Shown here piece by piece: positions 35,000-41,993 of a DNA stretch of 64,000 nt; within the stretch, counting starts at the first letter, position 1, and every line of letters begins with the position of its first letter. The notes under the pieces were generated by a model that worked only from the letters and a program-made list of their open reading frames with translations, searched no databases and was not told where the DNA came from. The stretch is taken from NCBI RefSeq assembly GCF_024055715.1, contig NZ_JAMXMV010000008.1, positions 124,001-188,000 of the forward strand. Reading direction: 5' to 3'. This DNA is from Actinoallomurus soli (GTDB taxonomy: Bacteria; Actinomycetota; Actinomycetes; Streptosporangiales; Streptosporangiaceae). A program made the translations under genes and the position numbers.

Positions 35000-35383
35000 A
35001 TGAGCGACCGTCCGAGGTTGAAGCTGACCGGAGTCGTCCTGGACTCGACCGACGCGCGGGAACTCGCCGGCTTCTACCGGCGGCTGCTGGGCTGGGAGGC
35101 CGTGGAGGACGAACCCGAGTGGGTGGTGCTGGCGGCGCCCGACGGCGGAGCCGGCCTGTCCTTCCAGACGGACGAGGACTACGTACGGCCCGCATGGCCC
35201 GGCGATCGGGGCCACCAGCGGATGATGGCCCACCTCGACATCGCGGTCGACGACCTGGACGCCGCGGTCGCGCACGCCCTCACCCAGGGCGCCGTCCTCG
35301 CGGACTACCAGCCCCAGGACCACGTACGCGTCTGCCTCGACCCGGCAGGCCACCCGTTCTGCCTCTACCTGCCGAACTCCTGA
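35000..35383 (+). CDS. VOC family (glyoxalase-like) protein, copy 2
   Basis: 127 residues, tandem paralogue of the previous gene: LKLTGVVLDSTDARELAGFY, LSFQTDEDYVRP, MMAHLDIAVDDLDAAV, CLDPAGHPFCLYLPNS. Its own ribosome site (AAGGAGTG) is present. Divergence between copies is mostly at surface and pocket positions, so substrates may differ. Confidence 0.88.
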   Translation: MSDRPRLKLTGVVLDSTDARELAGFYRRLLGWEAVEDEPEWVVLAAPDGGAGLSFQTDEDYVRPAWPGDRGHQRMMAHLDIAVDDLDAAVAHALTQGAVLADYQPQDHVRVCLDPAGHPFCLYLPNS

Positions 35384-35445
35384 GCCTCGGCGCCGAGGAT
35401 TCTGGCTGCTGTGACGACCAGAAGCCACGGCGCTGAGCCTCGGGG

Positions 35446-36588
35446 TCAGGTGCGAGAGGTGAGCGTACGGGCCACCAGGGCGACCAGCAGGGCCGGGACG
35501 ATCAAGTACGCGGTGCGCAGGCCGACCGTGTCGGACAGCCGGGCGAGGAGGAAGGGGGCCCCGCCGATCGCCAGACCGGAGGCCATCGCCGCCCGCGCCG
35601 CCGCCTTGTCCGGAGCATGCGGCCAGGCGGCGATCGTACGGCTCACGGTGGTGGGGTAGAGCAGTGCGACGCCCAGCCCGGCGACGGCCAGCCCGACGCC
35701 CGCGAGCGGCAGCGTCGGGGCGGCCCAGAACAGCGCGAACCCGGCCGCGGCGACGGCCGTGCAGCCGAGCAGCAGGGTCCGGTGCCCGTGCACCCGCCGG
35801 GTGACCGGGACCGCGAGGGAACGCCCGGTGGCCATGCCGACCAGGAACAGCGCCGCGACGGCGGGAGCCAGGCCCGATGAGGCGTGGTGCCAGTCACCGA
35901 CCGCTGAGGCAGCCCAGAAGACCATGCAGAACTCCACGCTGACCGAGAGCAGCACCTCGATCCACGGACCGATCAGCGCGGCCCTGGAGCCCGCCGGGGC
36001 GTCGTCGGGAACGTCGGCGGCGTTCGGCATTGGCACGTTCCAGGAGAGCAGTGCGACGATCGCCAGCAGCACCAGCGGAGCCACCAGGTAGCCGGCCTGC
36101 CAGCCGAGACCGGCGGCGAGCGCCCCGGCCACCGCCAGCGGCGCCAGCACGGACACGGCGCTCGCCAGCCCGTTCGCCTCACCGACCGCCGCCGTCGGAG
36201 CATGTGGGTGCAGCGCGCCCAGCAGCGCGGGGACCAGCTGAACGAGCAGCGCCCCGCCGATCCCGAGGAGCAGCGCGCCCGCCAGGGTCAGCGACCGTAC
36301 GGGCGTGGCCAGCAACAGCCCGCCTGCGATCATGCAGACGACCGAGATGCGGAGCGTCACGACCCTGCCGACGCGGCCGACCAGCGGCCCGCCCACCAGG
36401 CCGATCAGCAGGAGTCCCGCCGCGAAGAGCGTGGGGTAGAAGGCCACCTGCGCCCGGTCCACCCCGAGGTCGTCCTGCAGCGGCGCCAGCACCGCCCCCA
36501 TCCCGTTGAGCAGGTAGCTCATACAGCTCAGCACGGCGTACAGCACCCAGGTCGCGGTGTCGCGCGTCAACCCGCCCGTCTGATCCAC
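35446..36588 (-). CDS. MFS transporter
   Basis: A 12-helix major facilitator of 380 residues with short loops. The motif-A region (LVGGPLVGRVGRVVTLRISV) and glycine-rich helices (GLAVAGLGVALLYPTT) resemble the CynX/NimT-like group, but the substrate is not clear. The start appears to be GTG at 36588 with no ribosome site. Convergent with the VOC genes and upstream of tRNA-Gln on the opposite strand. Confidence 0.85.
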   Translation of the reverse strand: MDQTGGLTRDTATWVLYAVLSCMSYLLNGMGAVLAPLQDDLGVDRAQVAFYPTLFAAGLLLIGLVGGPLVGRVGRVVTLRISVVCMIAGGLLLATPVRSLTLAGALLLGIGGALLVQLVPALLGALHPHAPTAAVGEANGLASAVSVLAPLAVAGALAAGLGWQAGYLVAPLVLLAIVALLSWNVPMPNAADVPDDAPAGSRAALIGPWIEVLLSVSVEFCMVFWAASAVGDWHHASSGLAPAVAALFLVGMATGRSLAVPVTRRVHGHRTLLLGCTAVAAAGFALFWAAPTLPLAGVGLAVAGLGVALLYPTTVSRTIAAWPHAPDKAAARAAMASGLAIGGAPFLLARLSDTVGLRTAYLIVPALLVALVARTLTSRT

Positions 36589-36749
36589 AAGCGGAGACTA
36601 TCCGCGTCGGACGCTCCGGAACATGGCCGGACATCGCCCCCTCGGCGAGATCGCTCGCGGCATCCGCCGGCGTCGGATCGCGTTCGCGAGCACTGCGAAG
36701 GTCCGCTAGACTTCCTGAGGCGCTGGAGATCGGAAGATCCGCAGGCCAG

Positions 36750-36820
36750 TGGGGTATGGTGTAATCGGCAGCACGACTGATTCTGGTTCAGTTAGTCTAG
36801 GTTCGAGTCCTGGTACCCCA
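36750..36820 (+). tRNA. tRNA-Gln (CTG)
   Basis: A 71-nt cloverleaf: acceptor TGGGGTA/TACCCCA, D-arm, anticodon stem ACTGA/TCAGT with loop TTCTGGT (anticodon CTG, codon CAG), and T-arm CTAGG-TTCGAGT-CCTGG. CCA is not encoded. A terminator follows. Confidence 0.95.
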
Positions 36821-36837
36821 GCAAGTACCTGAGCAGG

Positions 36838-36866
36838 GCGGGAGTCTCACTGAGGCCCCCGCTTTT
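36838..36866 (+). terminator. Terminator after tRNA-Gln
   Basis: GCGGG...CCCGC with an inner CTC/GAG stem, then TTTT. Confidence 0.75.
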
Positions 36867-37135
36867 GTCGTTCCTGGGGTCGCCTGGGGACGTAGGGAGG
36901 AACAGTAGACCATGATCGTGCTCTCAGCGTTCTGATGCCGGCGTTTCGTCGGCTGTCGTAGCCGCGCGCTCGCGTCGGCCGTACGCTACGGCGCTGTGGA
37001 CCCGGCTTACGGCGAGCTTCCCGCCGACGTCGAGATCTGCAGGCCTGTGACGAGCTAGGTCTGATGCGCCTGCCTGACAGCGTGTGCCAGCGCCTGGGCG
37101 ATCCCCGTGAGCACTTTGTTCACCAACCGCCGTGC

Positions 37136-38611
37136 TCATTGTCGGCTGACGGCTCGGGTGATGCCGGCTACCACGGTCGTGGCCAGGATCCAGCCTGCCG
37201 CGATCAGTAGATAGGCGAGCCACTGGTAGAGGCCGTGGGGGTTGAACGCCTTCTCCTGGCCGAAGTCGATGATCGGCAGGAGTAGGTCGAGCGTGTAGAT
37301 CAGGGCGTTGAAATCTGGCGCCTTGCCGGGTTCGACCGGCTGAGGGTGGTGGAGGCCGTAGACGACCGTTCCGGTGAGGAGGAGCGCGAGAAGCCAGGCC
37401 ATGGCGCGTGTCGGTCGATAGCCGTAGCCGACGGTCACGTCTTGAACGGCGCCCCAGAGCTTGGCGTACCAGGACAGCGTTCTGCGGTGGCGGCGTTGCT
37501 TGGCCAGTTGCACGGTGCGTGCGCCGGCGTCGTCACCGATACGCCGGTATGCGGCGGAGAGTTGTTCGTAGGAGTGCGGCACGTAGCCGTCCTCATCGCG
37601 CTCCAGCAGCTCCAGTCGCTCGTCGGCGGGAAGCCGTGGACTGAGCGAGCTGAAAGTGAGACCGTCGAGCTTCACGCTGGCAGGCCATACGTCCGGAGTC
37701 GCCTCGATCAGGTCGAACTGTGAGCGGCGCAGCCTTACCGAGCCCTCGATGGGTGCCGCGTTGTGCAGCCAGAGCTCGCCGATCGCGCAGCTGCTGGCCC
37801 ACAATGCCGTTCTTTCAGGGTTGGACAGGCGGGCCTCGATGAGGTCGAGATGTCCGGGGATCTTCGCGCCGCGCAGATCGACCGCTCCGCTGACGCGGAG
37901 CCGCGAGGCGCTCAGGTTCGTTCCGACCTTCAGGTTCTCGGCGTCCAAGGCGGTACGGCCTGGCTCGCTCAGTTCGGCCTCGTCCAGGTTGACGGCCCCC
38001 GCGACGGTTGCTCCGGCCAGCCTGACCGTTCCGTGCGCCACAAGGTGGGGTCCCCAGACGTCATCGTTGATGGTGGCGTGGTTGAGCTGCAGGACCGGGT
38101 TGCGTTCCAAGTCGTCGGAGCGTGCCCGACCGAGGTGCGCTCGGTCGAGGAAGAAAGCGCCGGAGATGCGCGCGCCACCGAGCCGTACTTCGCCGGGGAT
38201 ACGTGAACCGGTGATCCGGAGGACACCGTCAACGCGGATGGTGGCAGCGTCTAGAGCCGGAAGGTAGCACTCGCTGAAGTTGAGCTGGCGGACCGCCATG
38301 GCGTACAGGAGCGGAGCGCGTTCGAAGTAGCAGCCCCAAAAGCGAACCGCGTAGGGGACCTCCGCGTACCTCAGATCCAGCTGGCCGGAGATACGTACGC
38401 CCGCCAGGCGCAATGCCGCGACCTCCCCGTCAGCGGGGCGGCTGGTGAGAAGGAGCTTTCGGAGCACCTCGGCGCGTACCGTCCGATCGGGACCCCAGGA
38501 ACGGCCTTCCTCGGCCTTGTCGTTGCCGGCGTCAGGAGACTCGACGCCCCGGCCGCGTGGAAACGCATCCCACACTTCGCGCTCGAAAGGTGTCAGATTG
38601 GCGATCCTCAT
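37136..38611 (-). CDS. Beta-helix protein with two C-terminal TM helices
   Basis: 491 residues. Residues 60-320 are a right-handed beta-helix of repeated rungs (LRLAGVRISGQLDLRYAEV, VDGVLRITGSRIPGEVRLGG, VSGAVDLRGAKIPGHLDLIE), then a helical domain (about 340-390) and two membrane helices (about 400-425 and 460-485). Close relatives in Streptomyces carry the label membrane-associated oxidoreductase, but no cofactor motif is visible and that name is not supported here. The 2-TM end with a short loop could form an oligomeric pore or tether. GAGAAGG upstream of ATG 38611. Confidence 0.75.
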   Translation of the reverse strand: MRIANLTPFEREVWDAFPRGRGVESPDAGNDKAEEGRSWGPDRTVRAEVLRKLLLTSRPADGEVAALRLAGVRISGQLDLRYAEVPYAVRFWGCYFERAPLLYAMAVRQLNFSECYLPALDAATIRVDGVLRITGSRIPGEVRLGGARISGAFFLDRAHLGRARSDDLERNPVLQLNHATINDDVWGPHLVAHGTVRLAGATVAGAVNLDEAELSEPGRTALDAENLKVGTNLSASRLRVSGAVDLRGAKIPGHLDLIEARLSNPERTALWASSCAIGELWLHNAAPIEGSVRLRRSQFDLIEATPDVWPASVKLDGLTFSSLSPRLPADERLELLERDEDGYVPHSYEQLSAAYRRIGDDAGARTVQLAKQRRHRRTLSWYAKLWGAVQDVTVGYGYRPTRAMAWLLALLLTGTVVYGLHHPQPVEPGKAPDFNALIYTLDLLLPIIDFGQEKAFNPHGLYQWLAYLLIAAGWILATTVVAGITRAVSRQ

Positions 38612-39256
38612 CGGCCGGACCTTCTCGTGACGACGGCTGTCATGTCAACGGATCGACAGCAGACATGGGGGACCTGAAGCGATCACGGCTGCGCGAGTTC
38701 ACCAGTCTCGACACCTGCCGCCGCGTCGGCGCGGAGTTCCGCCGCCCCTGAGCCACCCGAGGCAGCGCGGATCGCCGTATCCCGGCACCCCTGCGGCCGA
38801 GTGCTGTGAAGTCAGGCAGCACGGTGGGTCATCCGAACCATCTGAGACGCCGAGCAGTTGCGAGCTCATGACGCCGCGTGGCCGATACCGCCGGCATGAG
38901 GCCGTACGCTCCACCGCATCATTCCTGCCTTCCTCGACCTGCGCTATCACGGGATAGGGCGAAGGTGTGAAGCAACGTGCGGTCGCTCACGGCGTCGGAG
39001 TTCTGCTCGGGACCTACGCAGATTGCCTAGTCGGGCGGGACTGTTCGTAGGCTGATTGCCTAAGTCCGTGACTGGAAATCTCCGCACAGTGGACGAGGTC
39101 GCTGGAAGCGGATGGTGTGCGAAGGTGTGCACGAGACGAACGTTTGATTCAGAAGGTCTAGGAAGCACTCCGTGTACCGGCCCTACCGTCGGCGGGTGTC
39201 AACTTGCCGTGGGCTCCGAAATCGCGCCTAACAATCCGATCGATGGGAATCGAGCC
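38612..39256. other. 645-bp region without a clear gene
   Basis: No gene supported. GATTGCCTA occurs twice as a direct repeat (about 39020 and 39053), possibly a regulator site for the secreted peptide at 39257. A short plus-strand frame ending at 38751 may be a gene remnant. Confidence 0.4.
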
Positions 39257-39499
39257 GTGAACCTCAAGCGTATCGCCGTCGTCGCATCCGTCGCACTCTC
39301 CGGTGTCGGCCTTTTCGTCGCTCCGGCGCGGGCTGACACGGTGATCAGTGTCTGGGCGAACAGCGAGGCCGGCAGGATCGGCTGTACTGCCGTGGCCTCC
39401 TCCTTGGAGGCACGGAAAGAGCAGGCCGAAGGATACCCGGGGAATTGGTATTACTGCGCGCATGCACCCGATGGGTCGTGGGACGTCTACGAACGCTGA
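39257..39499 (+). CDS. Small secreted protein
   Basis: 80 residues with a Sec signal peptide (LKRIAVVASVALSGVGLF, cleavage near PARA-DT) leaving about 53 residues with two Cys (IGCTA, YYCAHAP), probably one disulfide. GTG 39257 is the best start. No family recognised; another small secreted protein gene follows 98 bp later. Confidence 0.6.
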   Translation: MNLKRIAVVASVALSGVGLFVAPARADTVISVWANSEAGRIGCTAVASSLEARKEQAEGYPGNWYYCAHAPDGSWDVYER

Positions 39500-39597
39500 G
39501 TCGTCCCCGACCGGCCTACAGGGCGCAGGGCATGACCTGTCGTAGCGCCGAGCGCTCGGCGGCCTGAAAGTAGTGCTCAATACAAAGGAGAAATCTC

Positions 39598-39948
39598 GTG
39601 GGAGCTCGTATCAAGGCACTGGTGGGCCTGACCATGGCGGGGCTGGCCGCGTCCACTCTGGTCTCTCCGGCGGCGCACGCGAGTGCCGGATATTTCGAAT
39701 TCTGCAACGTTCAGGGAAATATCCCCAGCCCGGTCTCCGAGTATGTGGCGTTCCCGTACCACGGATGGTACGCGTCGCCGATCATTACGTCGGGCGTGTC
39801 GCAGAGCCCGTGCTGGGTCACCTCGTTCGACGGTGTCGCCAACGATGAGGCTGTGGGCTACCGGTTGGTCAACGGCCAGTGGCTGGCCGTCGCCACGATG
39901 TGGTTCAACGACGGCCCCAATTCGGGCCCGTACAGGTTCGAATTCTGA
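39598..39948 (+). CDS. Small secreted protein
   Basis: 116 residues; signal peptide (IKALVGLTMAGLAASTLVSP, cleavage after AHA-S) and an aromatic-rich mature part of about 87 residues with two Cys (FEFCNV, SPCWVT). A strong AAGGAG site precedes GTG 39598. No known domain; beta-rich by pattern. A 15-bp bidirectional terminator separates it from the PlsC gene. Confidence 0.65.
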   Translation: MGARIKALVGLTMAGLAASTLVSPAAHASAGYFEFCNVQGNIPSPVSEYVAFPYHGWYASPIITSGVSQSPCWVTSFDGVANDEAVGYRLVNGQWLAVATMWFNDGPNSGPYRFEF

Positions 39949-39961
39949 GGTCTCCTGCCGT

Positions 39962-40002
39962 GGCCATGGCCCGGTCTCGCGATCGCGGACCGGGCCATGG
40001 CC
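39962..40002. terminator. Strong bidirectional terminator hairpin
   Basis: GGCCATGGCCCGGTC (39962-39976) pairs perfectly with 39988-40002; the 11-nt loop is itself TCGCGATCGCG. It lies between convergent genes. Confidence 0.75.
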
Positions 40003-40004
40003 TG

Positions 40005-40988
40005 TCATACGGCGGAGCGCGGGCGGTTGTCCGCGATCCAGGCGTCGATCTGCTCCCACCAGTCGAACAGCCACTGCTCCCGGCCGTCCTCGGGGATCTC
40101 CTCGCGCGGAACCCACCACCACCGCGCGCGCAGTGGCCGGTCCAGCGGGATGCTCCGCCAGATGTCCCCGGCGGTCATGAGGTCGTCGACCCCGGTGTGG
40201 GCGACGAAGACGACGTCGGCCTGCGGGGCGGCGTCGATCGCCGCGAGCGAGCCGGCCGGCCGCGGCGGCAGGACGTTCGCCATGTTCCGGGCGCGTTCGG
40301 CCGCGTCCCGACGGCCCTGCCGGCGTAGCCGGCGGATCGCGCGTACGCGGCGTCGTGGCGTGAAGTTCCCGCCCTCGGGGAAGATCAGCAGCGCGTCGTC
40401 GGGGCCGATGCCGGTCGCCAGCCGGCCGATCTCGTCGACGATCCCCTCGCGTGGTGCGGAGCCGTTCGGTGGGACGAAGGCGTTCGGCAGCCGGTTGAGC
40501 AGCACGTCGGCCGTGGGGTCGAGCTGCAGGGCGGCCTTCATGACGATCCGGGGCCGCCGCGCGTACACGTTGAGCAGGTAGTGCACGATCAGGATGGAGT
40601 CACCCGGCCCGCCGTGCCGGCTGAGCACGATCACGGGCCGTCCGGGAGCCACGCCGAGCGGTTCCTGGATCTCGACCACGAGCCCGAGCGTCCGGGCCGC
40701 GACGGCGTCGATGCGGGCGAGCAGCCATCCGCACAACGCGTAGTGCCGCGCCCGTACGGTCTCGGGGCCCCCTCCCGCCAGCCACAGGCCCAGGGACGCC
40801 GTGAGCACGGCGCATTCCAGGGCCAGCCAGCAGACCGTGAGGACCGCGACCCGCAGGAACCGGTGGCGGTGGCGGGCGGCCACCACGCCGATGAGCAGCA
40901 GCAGCGGCGAGACCGCCACCGCCGCGATCGCGATCGCGAACAGCAATGGGGTCAGGACCAGGCGCCTGACGAACCGCGGAGGCAGCAT
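40005..40988 (-). CDS. 1-acylglycerol-3-phosphate acyltransferase-like protein (PlsC family)
   Basis: 327 residues. Two N-terminal helices (about 10-35, 45-70) are followed by a PlsC domain with the HX4D motif (SRHGGPGD) and the FPEGGNFTP motif that binds glycerol-phosphate. It transfers acyl chains to a lysophospholipid or related acceptor at the membrane. The patatin gene ends 6 bp upstream, so the pair is one operon, hydrolase first. Confidence 0.87.
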   Translation of the reverse strand: MLPPRFVRRLVLTPLLFAIAIAAVAVSPLLLLIGVVAARHRHRFLRVAVLTVCWLALECAVLTASLGLWLAGGGPETVRARHYALCGWLLARIDAVAARTLGLVVEIQEPLGVAPGRPVIVLSRHGGPGDSILIVHYLLNVYARRPRIVMKAALQLDPTADVLLNRLPNAFVPPNGSAPREGIVDEIGRLATGIGPDDALLIFPEGGNFTPRRRVRAIRRLRRQGRRDAAERARNMANVLPPRPAGSLAAIDAAPQADVVFVAHTGVDDLMTAGDIWRSIPLDRPLRARWWWVPREEIPEDGREQWLFDWWEQIDAWIADNRPRSAV

Positions 40989-40994
40989 CGCAGG

Positions 40995-41837
40995 TCAGAG
41001 ATCCGACGGATCCGACAGTCTCGACAGGTACGCGCGGCTCGCCTCGTACGCCCGCTCGATGTTCGTCTCGACCCGGGAGGCGTCGCGGTAGCGGAGCTGG
41101 GACAGGCCCACGCTCTGGCCGTTCGACCCGGTGGGCAGGAGGTGGACCGTGACGTCGTCCGGCAGTTCGGCCATCTCCTCGGCGAACCGGTGGCGCCGGG
41201 CGATCTCGAAGGCGACCAGCCCGACCTGCCAGGGCCTCGTCGGCGCGGTGAGGGGCTTCTCGATGCGGCCCACCTGCAGGACGTACACCGTCCGCGCCCC
41301 CTCTCGCAGAGCGCGGCCGATGGGGATGCTGTGCACGAGGCCGCCGTCGTAGAAGTGCTCGTCGCCGATGCGGACCGGCGGGAGGACGCCGGGGACCGCG
41401 CACGAGGCCAGCACCGCCGGGACGAGCGGGCCGCGCGTGAACCACCGCGCCTCGGCGCGTTCGATGTTGGCGGCCACACAGTGGAACGGCACGGCCAGGT
41501 CCTCGATCCGGTCGGCGGGGATCAGCGCGTCCAGCGCGGTCGCCAGGAGCTCGGTCGAGTGCAGGTGCGTACCGGAACGGATCAGGGTCGACACGCGGCT
41601 GAAGAACGAGCCGGCGAACACCGACCCCGCTCCCTTGCCCTGCCACGCCTGGGTCAGCAGGTCGGCGGCCTTCTCCGGGTCGGATGCCACGAACGCCCCG
41701 TTGAAGGCGCCGACCGAGGTCCCGACGATCAGGTCCGGCCGGATCCCCGCCTCGGCGAGCGCCCGCAGCATGCCGACCTCATGGGCGCCCAGCAGCCCGC
41801 CGCCACCCAGTACGAACGCGGTCTTGGGATCATTCAC
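40995..41837 (-). CDS. Patatin-like phospholipase
   Basis: 280 residues with the Ser-Asp dyad fold: oxyanion glycine stretch LGGGGLLGAHEVG, nucleophile motif GTSVG (Ser near residue 41) and the catalytic Asp in YDGGLVHSIP. Hydrolyses acyl chains from phospholipids. Directly upstream of a PlsC acyltransferase, which suggests a deacylation/reacylation pair for membrane lipid remodelling. Confidence 0.92.
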   Translation of the reverse strand: MNDPKTAFVLGGGGLLGAHEVGMLRALAEAGIRPDLIVGTSVGAFNGAFVASDPEKAADLLTQAWQGKGAGSVFAGSFFSRVSTLIRSGTHLHSTELLATALDALIPADRIEDLAVPFHCVAANIERAEARWFTRGPLVPAVLASCAVPGVLPPVRIGDEHFYDGGLVHSIPIGRALREGARTVYVLQVGRIEKPLTAPTRPWQVGLVAFEIARRHRFAEEMAELPDDVTVHLLPTGSNGQSVGLSQLRYRDASRVETNIERAYEASRAYLSRLSDPSDL

Positions 41838-41993
41838 AGCGTCTCCCTGTCGAGAAGGCCACAGCCAGCGTCGAAAGACGACAGCGAGCCCCTCTTACCC
41901 CGATCGAGGCGATCGACGACCTTTGACCCGGTACGTACGAGCCGGGAGGAGCCGGCCACGGGGGAGACGGTCCCGCCGCGGCCGGTACGGAGG

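Noticed and set aside
36924-37135. Minus-strand frame downstream of tRNA-Gln
   Set aside because: No domain, no ribosome site, and it runs into the 3' end of the beta-helix gene in another frame.
38557-38751. Short plus-strand frame ending EFTSLDTCRRVGAEFRRP
   Set aside because: Slight likeness to the start of DUF6879-type proteins, too weak and too short to call.
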